This document shows positions 38,193-46,816 of a stretch of DNA of 64,000 nt, piece by piece; positions within the stretch are counted from its first letter, which is position 1; the number at the start of each line of letters is the position of its first letter. The position numbers were made by a program, and so were the translations under genes. The DNA is from Pseudomonadota bacterium. Its GTDB lineage: Bacteria > Pseudomonadota > Gammaproteobacteria > UBA5335. The notes below the pieces were generated by a model that made no database searches, had not been told where the DNA came from, and saw nothing but the letters and a program-made list of their open reading frames with translations. The stretch spans positions 1 through 64,000 of the forward strand of contig JAXHTV010000006.1 of the NCBI GenBank assembly GCA_034189865.1, written 5' to 3'.

Positions 38193-39395
38193 TCAGGAGC
38201 GCGAAGCGGAAAGCCAAATTTCCGGATTCTGTGGCCTGGAACCCTGGCGGATCTCAAAATATAGCGCCGGCTCCGAACGGCCCCCGCTATCACCAACCCG
38301 AGCAATCAGTTCACCACGAGAAACCCAATCGCCTGCCGATTTGTAGAGTGCCTGGTTGTGTCCGTACAGACTCAGGTAGTCATGCCCGTGATCGACGATC
38401 ACAACCAAACCATAGGCAGGCAACCACTCCGCGAACACCACCTGACCACGGGCCACGCTTCGAACCTCTGTGCCCGCTTCGGCAGCGATCAATATGCCGC
38501 GCCATTGCAAGCGGCCCTCCCGCCTTGCCCTCCCGAAATGAGCCACCACCTGACCGTCGGCAGGCCACTCGAGTTTTCCACGAAGCTTCTGGAAATCGTC
38601 TTCTCGGCCCAGTTCTTTTGGAATATCGGCCAAACTGCTTCGAATTGAGGCCAAAAGATCTTCGAGCCGTGCTTGATCGGACAAAAACACATCGAGTTGT
38701 TGCTCGCTGTCCGTAAGCGATTTCTTCAGCGCCGAATACGCGATCGCCCGCTCAGCCCGTTCTTTTTCAAATCGATCATGCGCCACCAACTGACGATCCC
38801 GCAGTTGATCAAGATGGACTTTCTCGGCCCGAAGCCGGGTCTCGACATCGGCCAACGCACGAAGCCGGTTGTTCAATTCGGTCAGCCGCTCCGCTTGCGC
38901 CTTGGAGAAATAGTCGTAGTAGACCAAGGCGCGCCCGACCGCGGCCGGCTCTTGTTGATTCAGCAGCAGTTTGAGGCGCGGTTGTTGGCCAAGTGCGTAG
39001 GCCGCCCGTAGTTGGTGGGTGAGCTGTGCCCGGTCCTGCGCCAAGTGACGGCGAAGACCATCACGCTCCGCCTCCAGCGCCGTCAGTCGCCGCTTGGCGG
39101 CGGCCGCATCGCGTTCGGTGATTTCCAGTGCGGCTGCCGCTTTGGCGACGCGCTTCTCCGCCGCCTGAAGCGTGGACACGGAGCGATCCATCGCGTGACG
39201 ATCCTGGGAAAGCTGCTGCTGTAGATCGGCGATCCGTGCCTTCAGTTCACGCAGCTGCTCGGCGGTGGCCTCCGCTCCCCCCGTGGCCGGCAGCATCAAG
39301 AGCAGCGCCAAGCTCCCGGGGATGATGACCGACCTAAACGGAAAGCGGGACGCTTCGAAGATTCGTCGCCCGCGATCAGCCCTGTCGTTCGACAT
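38193..39395 (-). CDS. envC: Murein hydrolase activator EnvC
   Basis: A 400-residue secreted protein: signal sequence (residues about 18-41), a long coiled coil (about 45-270, QLRELKARIADLQQQLSQD onwards) and a C-terminal LytM/M23 domain. The LytM metal ligands are degenerate (HxxxD reads HFGRA, and the HxH position reads YFEI), as expected for EnvC, which activates amidases instead of cutting peptidoglycan. The ATG at 39395 is chosen because the signal peptide follows; other in-frame ATGs upstream (39407, 39437) cannot be excluded. Confidence 0.92.
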   Translation of the reverse strand: MSNDRADRGRRIFEASRFPFRSVIIPGSLALLLMLPATGGAEATAEQLRELKARIADLQQQLSQDRHAMDRSVSTLQAAEKRVAKAAAALEITERDAAAAKRRLTALEAERDGLRRHLAQDRAQLTHQLRAAYALGQQPRLKLLLNQQEPAAVGRALVYYDYFSKAQAERLTELNNRLRALADVETRLRAEKVHLDQLRDRQLVAHDRFEKERAERAIAYSALKKSLTDSEQQLDVFLSDQARLEDLLASIRSSLADIPKELGREDDFQKLRGKLEWPADGQVVAHFGRARREGRLQWRGILIAAEAGTEVRSVARGQVVFAEWLPAYGLVVIVDHGHDYLSLYGHNQALYKSAGDWVSRGELIARVGDSGGRSEPALYFEIRQGSRPQNPEIWLSASRS

Positions 39396-39651
39396 GATCA
39401 GACCCATCATCCATCGCTTGGTGAAAATTCGATACATCATCTCACAACTGGACCACGGCGCGACTGCGTATAGAAACCCAACTCGAACGCCGCCAACCGG
39501 GATCCACCGCTGCAGATCAAGGTTGGACGCCTGAGTTTCCCGGCCGGGATAACAATGGGAAGGCACGGATGATTCACATCACGGTAGCGGTTTATACTGT
39601 GCGCCCCATAGCGGAGGGGATATTCTTCCGTGGCCTTCGGAACGGTGAAAA

Positions 39652-40068
39652 ATGTCGCAACTTTTGCAATTTGTTGGAAATCACCCCTATCTGGTTGGCG
39701 CCTTTACCTTGGTGCTGCTGGCATCCCTGACCTTAGAGTTGAGTCGGCTGATTCGCTTGCGGCGGATCGAACCAGTCGAAGCGGTCCAGATGCTAAACCG
39801 GGAGAATGCGGCGGTGATCGACATTCGGGATATGGGTGATTTCAAGAAAGGTCACATCATCGACGCGGTAAACGCCCCCGAACGACACTTGGATGAGCAT
39901 CTCGATCGCTTGGCGGAGATCAAGCCGCGCCCCGTCATAGTTTGCTGCAGCACCGGCTTAAGTGCCGGCCGCGTCGCCAGTCGTTTGTCAAAAGCCGGTT
40001 TCGCGAAGGTTTACATACTCAAGGGTGGTATTCAGGCATGGCGCGAGGCTAATCTGCCACTGGATTGA
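39652..40068 (+). CDS. yibN: Membrane-anchored rhodanese-like protein (YibN type)
   Basis: A 138-residue protein with one N-terminal transmembrane helix (about 12-31) and a cytosolic rhodanese domain with the active-site loop CCSTGLSAGR (catalytic Cys probably C99). In E. coli yibN is followed by grxC, secB and gpsA; here grxC is absent and secB comes next. The sulfur acceptor is unknown. Confidence 0.88.
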   Translation: MSQLLQFVGNHPYLVGAFTLVLLASLTLELSRLIRLRRIEPVEAVQMLNRENAAVIDIRDMGDFKKGHIIDAVNAPERHLDEHLDRLAEIKPRPVIVCCSTGLSAGRVASRLSKAGFAKVYILKGGIQAWREANLPLD

Positions 40069-40156
40069 CGGTGGTTGAAGGCACACGCCCCTACAGGGCC
40101 GGAACCCGCTAAACGGAAGGAAATTTTAGGACCACGAACGGACGGGGATACCAGAG

Positions 40157-40291
40157 ATGGATCTTGATAGCCCCAGAAACGAACCACGGCCTCAAACAGA
40201 CCTTCTGATCGAACGAGATTCGATCCTGGCGACCGGCGGCCGTTCGAAGCCCGCATTCGAACCAATCATTCATTTAACGAGCGAGATCTGA
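40157..40291 (+). CDS. Possible 44-residue small ORF before secB
   Basis: An open frame from ATG 40157 to TGA 40291, ending one base before the secB ATG. It would encode MDLDSPRNEPRPQTDLLIER and 24 more residues, with no motif I recognise and a poor ribosome site. It is listed because it is tightly placed ahead of secB, but it may be chance. Confidence 0.2.
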   Translation: MDLDSPRNEPRPQTDLLIERDSILATGGRSKPAFEPIIHLTSEI

Positions 40292-40292
40292 C

Positions 40293-40769
40293 ATGGCAAC
40301 CGCACATCCGAACAACGGCAACGCCGGCGAAAACACCAAACGTCAGCTGCAACTCCAAAGAATCTACGTCAAAGATGCCTCGTTCGAAGCGCCGAGCGTA
40401 CCATCAGCCTTCCTTAACCAGGTCAATCCCAACATTCAGGTGGACTTGGATCACCAGGTCGACGAACTGACCAACAACCAATATCAGGTGGTCCTGCGCA
40501 TCACCGTCACCGCGACGCACGAAGAAAAAACCGTTTTCCTTGCCGAAGTCCATCAGGCCGGCCTGTTTCGGATCGAAGGGCTCAATCCACAGGAAATGGG
40601 CGCAGTCCTCGGCGCGTACTGTCCCAATACATTATTCCCTTATGCCCGGGAGGCCATCTCCTCCCTGGTCAGCCGCGGCGGCTTCCCTCAACTGTTGTTG
40701 GCCCCGGTCAACTTCGATGCGCTTTACGCGCAACGTCTGCAGCAATCCCCCAAAGCCGGGACGTCTTAA
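40293..40769 (+). CDS. secB: Protein-export chaperone SecB
   Basis: A 158-residue SecB, the tetrameric chaperone that keeps preproteins unfolded for SecA. Hallmarks: QRIYVKDASFEAP near the start, VHQAGLFRIEG and the C-terminal LLAPVNFDALYAQR. It is followed 4 bases later by gpsA, as in E. coli. Confidence 0.97.
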   Translation: MATAHPNNGNAGENTKRQLQLQRIYVKDASFEAPSVPSAFLNQVNPNIQVDLDHQVDELTNNQYQVVLRITVTATHEEKTVFLAEVHQAGLFRIEGLNPQEMGAVLGAYCPNTLFPYAREAISSLVSRGGFPQLLLAPVNFDALYAQRLQQSPKAGTS

Positions 40770-40773
40770 ACCC

Positions 40774-41772
40774 ATGAATTCACCCATCGCAGTCCTGGGC
40801 GCCGGTTCATGGGGTACCGCCCTGTCGATCCATCTGGCCCGACGGGGACGCGAAGTCCGGCTCTGGGGGCACCACCGGGATCATATTCGACAACTGAGCC
40901 AAGATCGGGAAAACCGGAAATATCTCCCGAGCTACGCATTTCCCAACGATCTGAACCCGGTCGAAAACCTGGAACAGGCGATTGACGGATGCCGCGAGAT
41001 TCTCATTGTCGTACCCAGCCACGCGTTTCGCGCCCAGCTGGAGCGATTACAGCCAATCTGGCCAGAACAGGGTCGATTGATCTGGGCAACCAAGGGTTTC
41101 GAGCCCGGCACCGGCACTTTACTCAGCGATATTGCCCAATCTGTATTGGGTGATATTCCCATGGCGGTGATTTCCGGCCCGACCTTCGCGGCCGAAGTGG
41201 CCGGTGGCTATCCGGCGGCACTCACTGTGGCCTCCCGTGATCCAGACTACGCCATGGCGGTGGCCACGACCCTCCACGATGGTCGTTTCCGCGCCTATAC
41301 CTCGACCGACATCATCGGTGTGCAAGTCGGCGGTGCAGTGAAGAACATCATGGCCATCGCCACCGGCGCTTCAGACGGCCTGGGTTTCGGCGCCAACACG
41401 CGGGCCGCGTTGATCACCCGGGGGCTCGCCGAAATCATGCGTTTCGGGCTCCGCTTGGGTGGCCGGCAGGAGACGTTCATCGGCTTGGCCGGCGTGGGTG
41501 ATCTGGTTCTAACCTGTACCGACGATCAGTCCCGGAACCGACGAATGGGATTGGCGCTGGCGGAAGGCTTGAGCATCGAGGCTGCCAGCCAGCGCATCGG
41601 GCAAGTCGTGGAGGGGGTGAAGGCGACCCAGGCCGTGTGGCACCGGGCGAGAGAACTGACGGTGGATATGCCCATCACAGAGCAACTCTATCGGGTGCTC
41701 TACGAAGGCTTAACGCCCCGATCGGCCGTGGAATCGCTGACCAGTGGCGAAGCCAAACCTGAAGCCAGCTGA
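40774..41772 (+). CDS. gpsA: Glycerol-3-phosphate dehydrogenase [NAD(P)+]
   Basis: A 332-residue enzyme that makes sn-glycerol 3-phosphate for phospholipids. Rossmann motif VLGAGSWGTALSIHLA at the start; the catalytic Lys in VKNIMAIATG and the signature GLAGVGDLVLTC are present. ATG 40774 aligns with the family; the frame open to 40540 overlaps secB and is not used. Confidence 0.97.
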   Translation: MNSPIAVLGAGSWGTALSIHLARRGREVRLWGHHRDHIRQLSQDRENRKYLPSYAFPNDLNPVENLEQAIDGCREILIVVPSHAFRAQLERLQPIWPEQGRLIWATKGFEPGTGTLLSDIAQSVLGDIPMAVISGPTFAAEVAGGYPAALTVASRDPDYAMAVATTLHDGRFRAYTSTDIIGVQVGGAVKNIMAIATGASDGLGFGANTRAALITRGLAEIMRFGLRLGGRQETFIGLAGVGDLVLTCTDDQSRNRRMGLALAEGLSIEAASQRIGQVVEGVKATQAVWHRARELTVDMPITEQLYRVLYEGLTPRSAVESLTSGEAKPEAS

Positions 41773-41781
41773 CCACGCACA

Positions 41782-42246
41782 CTAGGCGCCATGGGTAAAA
41801 CCCTGCTGTCGCCAAGCCTCATAGACCACGATCGCCACCGCATTGGATAGATTTAAACTGCGACTGTCCGGCCGCATGGGGATTCGCATCACCCGATCCG
41901 ATGGCAGTGAAGTCAACACATCCGTCGGCAAACCGGCGGTCTCGGAACCGAACAAAAGCGCTTGGCCGGGGCGAAAACGGGCTTGATCGTAGCGTCGCCC
42001 ACCGCGAGTGGAAAACGCCATCAGGTCCACAGGGCGAACGGTATCCAGAAATGACTCAAGCGTCGGGTGCTCGCGAACGGCGGCGAACTCATGGTAGTCC
42101 AACCCAGCTCGCTTCAGTCGACGTTCGTCCAAGTCAAAACCCAACGGGTGAATTAGATGCAGACTCGCCCCGGTATTCGCGCAAAGCCGAATCACGTTGC
42201 CGGTGTTGGGTGGAATCCGAGGCTGGAATAGAACAATGTGGAACAC
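41782..42246 (-). CDS. trmL: tRNA (cytidine(34)-2'-O)-methyltransferase
   Basis: A 154-residue SPOUT methyltransferase. Motifs: PPNTGNVIRLCANTG, LFGSETAGLP and IPMRPDSRSLNLSNAVAIVVYEA, the knot region binding SAM. It modifies the wobble base of tRNA-Leu. It lies near gpsA, as in E. coli, but on the opposite strand with 9 bases between the stops. Confidence 0.95.
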   Translation of the reverse strand: MFHIVLFQPRIPPNTGNVIRLCANTGASLHLIHPLGFDLDERRLKRAGLDYHEFAAVREHPTLESFLDTVRPVDLMAFSTRGGRRYDQARFRPGQALLFGSETAGLPTDVLTSLPSDRVMRIPMRPDSRSLNLSNAVAIVVYEAWRQQGFTHGA

Positions 42247-42295
42247 GATCCGGATAAGCCGTCTTTTCGCTACAATAGGGTTCGACTGAAATCAC

Positions 42296-43264
42296 GTGAA
42301 CAAACAGACAATGCATACCTCAAGCGATGATCCGCTGACGGTCGACTTCTGTGGTCTGAAACTGGCCAACCCGCTGGTCTTGCTATCCGGTTGCGTCGGG
42401 TTCGGCGAAGAATACACACGTGTCGCCGGCTTTTCCAACGCCGATGTGGGCGCAATCTGCCTCAAAGGCACAACAGCCACTGCGCGGCTCGGCAACCGTC
42501 CACACCGAATTTATGAAACCCCCGCCGGCATGCTCAATGCCATCGGACTTCAAAATCCAGGGGTTCAGGCGGTCATCGACGACATTTTGCCCTCGCTCAA
42601 TTTCGACGAAACTCGTTTCGTCGCCAACGTTTCGGGATCGACCGTGGAAGAGTACGAAGAGGTCACCCGCCTGTTCGATGATTCATCAGTGGATGCCATT
42701 GAGATCAACATCTCGTGTCCGAACGTGAAAGAAGGTGGCGTTGCGTTCGGCAACAGCCCGGACATGTCCGCCCGTGTGGTTGCGGCCTGTCGCGCAGCGA
42801 CCTCCAAACCACTCATCACAAAACTATCGCCCAATCAAACAGATATCGCCGAAAATGCGCGACGCTGTATCGAAGCCGGGAGTGACGCATTCTCCGTCAT
42901 CAACACCTTGCAGGGAATGGCAATTGATGCGGAAACCCGTCGCCCCATTCTCGGCAACGTTCAAGGCGGGCTTTCAGGCCCCGCGATCAAACCCGTCGCA
43001 TTGCTCAAAGTTCATCAGGTCTATCAAGTCTGCCGACCGCACGGTATCCCCATCATCGGTCAAGGCGGGGTTATCAGCGCGACCGATGCCATAGAATTCC
43101 TGATTGCCGGCGCCAGCGCCATCGGCATCGGCACAGCCCTGTTCTATGATCCACTCGTGTGTCACAAGATCTGCGAAGGACTTCGAGCCTACCTTACTCG
43201 CCACAAACTGACGCACATCTCCGAGTTAGTGGGCAGCCTAAAATGGGCAGGCCAGACAGCCTGA
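42296..43264 (+). CDS. pyrD: Dihydroorotate dehydrogenase, class 1B-like catalytic subunit
   Basis: A 322-residue TIM-barrel flavoprotein. The catalytic base is Cys (C141 in INISCPNVKEGG), the class 1 feature, and the segments KGTTATARLGN, ETPAGMLNAIGLQNPG and GGLSGPAIKPVALL match class 1B PyrD of Gram-positive bacteria. Gammaproteobacteria usually carry membrane-bound class 2 PyrD with a catalytic Ser. Class 1B needs a PyrK electron-transfer subunit, and none is adjacent. The start is GTG 42296 or ATG 42311. Confidence 0.85.
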   Translation: MNKQTMHTSSDDPLTVDFCGLKLANPLVLLSGCVGFGEEYTRVAGFSNADVGAICLKGTTATARLGNRPHRIYETPAGMLNAIGLQNPGVQAVIDDILPSLNFDETRFVANVSGSTVEEYEEVTRLFDDSSVDAIEINISCPNVKEGGVAFGNSPDMSARVVAACRAATSKPLITKLSPNQTDIAENARRCIEAGSDAFSVINTLQGMAIDAETRRPILGNVQGGLSGPAIKPVALLKVHQVYQVCRPHGIPIIGQGGVISATDAIEFLIAGASAIGIGTALFYDPLVCHKICEGLRAYLTRHKLTHISELVGSLKWAGQTA

Positions 43265-43461
43265 ATAAAAAATTTAATGTCTCGCCACGCAATTCGGTGC
43301 ATACTAGCGAAGCTGTCAAGCAAAACCGCTGCTTGGCGCAGGCGTCGCTTCACCCCGTGGTGCGGCTTCGTATGGTACCGGACGACGGTCTCGTGATCCT
43401 CCCGGTGATTTACGCTGATCAGCCCTGATTGGCGCGTTTTTTATTTTCGGAATAGTGTTTT
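43265..43461 (+). promoter_or_regulatory. Leader region of the RRM gene with possible attenuator hairpin
   Basis: A 197-base leader. Near its end GCTGATCAG / CTGATTGGC (about 43414-43433) can pair with two G-U pairs and is closely followed by T6 (43437-43442), which looks like an intrinsic terminator or attenuator before the RNA-binding protein gene. The two-base loop makes this uncertain. Confidence 0.3.
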
Positions 43462-43746
43462 ATGTCCAAATCAATTTACGTAGGCAACATCCCCTTCACC
43501 ACGACCGAAGAGGAGTTGCGGGACTTGTTCTCAGCCCATGGTTCTGTGCTGTCCGTCAAACTCGTTTCTGATCGGGAAACCGGTCGTCCCCGTGGTTTCG
43601 CTTTCGTGGAAATGGAATCCGACCAGGCCGATGCAGCCATTGATGCACTCAACGGAAGCCAGCTTGGCGGACGTAGCCTGCGTGTGAACGAAGCGCTTGA
43701 GCGCGGCGCCAGCCGCCCGAGCCGCGGGCCGCGTCGTCAATTCTAA
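43462..43746 (+). CDS. RRM-type RNA-binding protein
   Basis: A 94-residue protein that is one RNA recognition motif: RNP2 IYVGNI (residues 4-9) and RNP1 RGFAFVEM (about 45-52), then a short basic tail (RPSRGPRRQF). Small bacterial RRM proteins of this kind are often cold-induced and are thought to act as RNA chaperones. A terminator hairpin follows. Confidence 0.93.
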   Translation: MSKSIYVGNIPFTTTEEELRDLFSAHGSVLSVKLVSDRETGRPRGFAFVEMESDQADAAIDALNGSQLGGRSLRVNEALERGASRPSRGPRRQF

Positions 43747-44083
43747 GTTTTCCCGAAAACTAGCCAGCTGCGACTGATCTCTCTTTCCATCGTGGCTGCA
43801 GTTCGGCCTAGCGTCCGGTGAATCCGGGCGCTAGGCTGGCTATTGTTTGACAATACCTAATCTAGCCCACCACCAGACCGTCAAACTAACGCTCAACCAC
43901 CCGCCTATTCTGCCGATAGAGCCACAACAGGATGGCTTGAATAACAATCTCTGTGAAAGCCCGTTTCCGGAGTGCCGTTGGGCTGATCCCAACTCGAAAC
44001 GGGGCGAACGGACTATTCATCACGGTTATTCCGTCTTGAACCACGATCCGGCAATTCATCAGAGCGGAGAGAACTATCTAAAG
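43747..44083. other. Intergenic region between the RRM gene and the CheY-like gene (337 bases)
   Basis: It contains the terminator hairpin at 43806-43836. The rest is the upstream region of the signalling operon. The frame of the next gene stays open back to 43847, but that part has no recognisable domain, so I treat it as non-coding. Confidence 0.5.
43806..43836 (+). terminator. Probable terminator after the RRM gene
   Basis: A 13-bp stem with one G-U pair (43806-43818 with 43824-43836) and a 5-base loop, followed by TGGCTATTGTTT, a weak T-rich tail. Confidence 0.7.
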
Positions 44084-44449
44084 ATGGCGGTTTCAACCCT
44101 CATTTGCGACGACTCAGCCATGGCACGCAAGCAAATTTCTCGTGCGCTGCCGGAAGAATGGCTTGGCTCGATTCGAATGGCTTCCAATGGCGTCGAAGCA
44201 CTTGAAGTGATTCGGACCGGTGGTGGCGACTTGGTTTTTCTCGACTTGACCATGCCGGAGATGGACGGCTTCCAGGTCCTTGAAACCATCCGACGCGAAG
44301 ATCTGAACACCCTGGTGTTTGTCGTATCCGCTGACGTACAACCCGAAGCGCGAGCACGCGTGATGGAACTGGGAGCGCTGGATTTTATTCGCAAGCCTGT
44401 CGACAAAGAGCGGCTTCGCTCGGCCATGAAGAGCTGTGGGTTGCTATGA
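44084..44449 (+). CDS. Single-domain response regulator (CheY-like)
   Basis: A 121-residue receiver domain without an output domain. Acidic pocket D9/D10, phosphoacceptor D54 (VFLDLTMPEMDG), conserved Ser82 and Lys104 (FIRKPVD). It overlaps the following CheC-like phosphatase gene by ATGA, which suggests that the phosphatase acts on this regulator. No histidine kinase is encoded next to it, and no other chemotaxis genes are in the window. Confidence 0.92.
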   Translation: MAVSTLICDDSAMARKQISRALPEEWLGSIRMASNGVEALEVIRTGGGDLVFLDLTMPEMDGFQVLETIRREDLNTLVFVVSADVQPEARARVMELGALDFIRKPVDKERLRSAMKSCGLL

Positions 44450-45081
44450 ACACGGCCGTTCAGTTCACCGAAGCGCAGCGTGACTGCCTCCAAGAGACGA
44501 TCAATATTGCCATGGGCCAAGCCGGCGACTCCTTGGCGAGGCTTTTGAATGTCTTTATCTATCTTTCGGTCCCTACAGTTTCCTTGATCGCGCCAGGACA
44601 AATGATCGGGGCGCTGAGCGGTTTGCTAAAACACGACTCCGCCGTATCGGCCGTACGCCAGGGCTACTACGGCGCCACCGATCCCCAAGGATTGCGGGGA
44701 GAAAGCATTGTGGTTTTCAGTGATGCCAGTTACCACGAGCTCGCTAATCTGCTAGCCTACGACAGTCAGTTGGACCTTCACGCCCAGCAGGAACTCCTGC
44801 TGGATGTGAGCAACATTCTGAACGGTGCATGCCTGGGTAGCCTTGCCAACCAGCTTGGCCAGCAGTTGAGCTATGCGCCCCCGGCATTGATCGGCCAAGG
44901 CATTCCAATTCAAAACGTTGTCGACCCACAGCAATTAAACTGGCACCAGGTCTTGGTTGTTAACATCAATTACAAGCTCGAAAACAATAGATTCCAGTGC
45001 GACATGTTGCTGCTTATGCCGGATCCCACTGTCCGCGTGCTATTACAATCATTAGATCGAATTCTGGATCAATTGGAGTGA
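44446..45081 (+). CDS. CheC-like phosphatase (CheC/CheX/FliY family)
   Basis: A 211-residue protein with two copies of the CheC active-site pattern: ETINIAMGQAG (E17, N20) and DVSNILNGACLG (D120, N123). CheC proteins dephosphorylate CheY-P. In the second site Asp replaces the usual Glu. It sits between a CheY-like regulator and a diguanylate cyclase, joined by 4-base overlaps on both sides (ATGA and GTGA), so the three are probably translated together. Confidence 0.85.
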   Translation: MNTAVQFTEAQRDCLQETINIAMGQAGDSLARLLNVFIYLSVPTVSLIAPGQMIGALSGLLKHDSAVSAVRQGYYGATDPQGLRGESIVVFSDASYHELANLLAYDSQLDLHAQQELLLDVSNILNGACLGSLANQLGQQLSYAPPALIGQGIPIQNVVDPQQLNWHQVLVVNINYKLENNRFQCDMLLLMPDPTVRVLLQSLDRILDQLE

Positions 45082-46043
45082 GTGAATTACCGCTTGCCCG
45101 GATTTTTCCGCTGATTGTCGACCAAATCAACCTGGGTGTTTTCGTGGTCGATAAAGACATGCGCGTCCAATTGTGGAACCGTTATCTGGCCAGTCGCAGT
45201 GGATATCCCAGCGACGAGATCGTGGGTAAGAACCTTTTCGATGCCTTTCCCGAACTACCTAAAGCGTGGCTAGAAAAGAAGATTCACAGCGTTTTCGTTC
45301 TGAACAATTTCGCCTTCACATCTTGGGAACAACGCCCCTTTCTCTTTCCGTTTCAACACAACCGGCCGGTTACCGGAAACCTCGAGCACATGCGTCAGGA
45401 TTGCACGTTTTTTCCTTTGCACCTGGACCCGAGTGGCGAAGTCTCCGCGGTGTGTATCACCATTAGCGACGCCACAGATGCAGCGATCTATCACACACAG
45501 CTATCGACCACACTGCAAAAACTGGAAGAGCAAAGCCAATTGGACGGACTCACTGAAACGTTCAATCGCGCCTATTGGGAGCAGCGCTTGCGTGAGGAAA
45601 TCGCGCGAACTCAGCGTTATGCACACCCCTTGTCACTGGTGATCTGCGATTTGGACCATTTCAAGGACGTCAACGACGAATGCGGACATCTGGCCGGTGA
45701 CGCCGTACTTCGAACCATAACCGGACGACTGAGGGGCGCGCTCCGCAAGACCGACATCCTCGGACGCTACGGCGGCGAGGAATTCGGCATCGTCCTGCCG
45801 GATACCGATCTTGGCAACGCCATCCGCGCCGCGGAACGCTTGCGCCGTGGCGTCTCGAGCAAACTCATCCCATTCGAAGAGAACGAGCTGTACATCACGG
45901 CGAGTTTGGGTGTTGCGCAGTGGCATGACAAAATGGACTCGGTGGAAAGTTTTATTGCCGCCGCAGATCAAGCACTCTATCAAGCCAAGGCTTTAGGAAG
46001 AAACAGGGTCTGCGCGGCGGCTCGAGCGGGTAAAGTGGCTTGA
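45078..46043 (+). CDS. PAS-domain diguanylate cyclase
   Basis: A 321-residue protein: PAS domain (about 10-135, with GVFVVDKDMRVQLWN), a short helix and a GGDEF domain with intact active site GGEEF (232-236), metal site DLDHF (191-195) and the inhibitory I-site RKTD (223-226), five residues before GGEEF. It should make cyclic di-GMP and be product-inhibited. Start GTG 45078 overlaps the CheC-like stop; the frame extending to 44997 lies inside that gene. Confidence 0.88.
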   Translation: MSELPLARIFPLIVDQINLGVFVVDKDMRVQLWNRYLASRSGYPSDEIVGKNLFDAFPELPKAWLEKKIHSVFVLNNFAFTSWEQRPFLFPFQHNRPVTGNLEHMRQDCTFFPLHLDPSGEVSAVCITISDATDAAIYHTQLSTTLQKLEEQSQLDGLTETFNRAYWEQRLREEIARTQRYAHPLSLVICDLDHFKDVNDECGHLAGDAVLRTITGRLRGALRKTDILGRYGGEEFGIVLPDTDLGNAIRAAERLRRGVSSKLIPFEENELYITASLGVAQWHDKMDSVESFIAAADQALYQAKALGRNRVCAAARAGKVA

Positions 46044-46074
46044 TCCGCGGCGCCACGACAACTACTTTTTTCGT

Positions 46075-46719
46075 GTGATCATTGATATCTACGCCGACAC
46101 CACTTGTCCTTGGTGCCTGATCGGCAAACGCCAGTTAGAACGCGCTTTACGTGAGACAGGCCGGGAAGATGCCATCATTCGTTGGCGGGCTTTCCAAATT
46201 TACCCTCACATGCCTGATCGTGGGGGTTCGAGAACCGAGTGGTTGGCTTACCGTTATCCCGAACCGGTCATGCTGCGCGATACCATGCAGAGACTCCACT
46301 CACTGGCAGCCCGGGAGAACGTTGAACTTGATTGGGCCAAACTCGATCATTTGCCTAACACCAAAGATTCCCACCGACTGATACGACTCGCCGCTGATTT
46401 CGACTGTCAGGAGACTATTGTCGATTCCGTGTTCGAAGCTTATTTTCTGCAACAGCGGGATATCGGTGACCGAGATGTATTATTGGACATCGCGAAAAGT
46501 GGGGGATTGAACACCGACATGGTAGCAACCCACCTTGATAGCAATGACGGCGTGGCAGAGATCAAGTCCGATGACCAATACGTCCGGCGACAGGGAATCG
46601 GCGCCGTTCCGTTATTTGTCTTCGAAGGCGAGATGGCTTTTACCGGCGCTCAGGACATGCGGGTATTCCGAGCGGTCTTTGACAAAGTGGATAAACTGAT
46701 CGCCAAACGAAAAACATAA
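46075..46719 (+). CDS. DsbA-family oxidoreductase, FrnE type
   Basis: A 214-residue thioredoxin-fold protein without signal peptide. The redox motif CPWC is at 11-14 and the cis-Pro loop GAVPLFVF near 177, as in FrnE and polyketide-associated DsbA-like proteins. It is probably a cytosolic thiol-disulfide oxidoreductase. It starts at GTG 46075, 31 bases after the diguanylate cyclase, and may belong to that operon. A terminator follows. Confidence 0.87.
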   Translation: MIIDIYADTTCPWCLIGKRQLERALRETGREDAIIRWRAFQIYPHMPDRGGSRTEWLAYRYPEPVMLRDTMQRLHSLAARENVELDWAKLDHLPNTKDSHRLIRLAADFDCQETIVDSVFEAYFLQQRDIGDRDVLLDIAKSGGLNTDMVATHLDSNDGVAEIKSDDQYVRRQGIGAVPLFVFEGEMAFTGAQDMRVFRAVFDKVDKLIAKRKT

Positions 46720-46755
46720 TCCTCCGAGATCGCCGTAAGACCATCATGCTAGATC

Positions 46756-46791
46756 AAAAAAGGCCGATGCCCTCCGGGCATCGGCCTTTTC
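46756..46791. terminator. Bidirectional Rho-independent terminator
   Basis: An 11-bp GC-rich stem (46762-46772 with 46776-46786), flanked by A5-A6 on the left and T4 on the right. It can end transcripts from both convergent genes. Confidence 0.92.
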
Positions 46792-46816
46792 AACAGACCC
46801 TAGGGTAATGACTCAA

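Noticed and set aside
43333-43355. Sigma-54-like sequence TGGCGC-N5-TCGCT before the RRM gene
   Set aside because: Two mismatches at important positions and a GC-rich context; likely chance.
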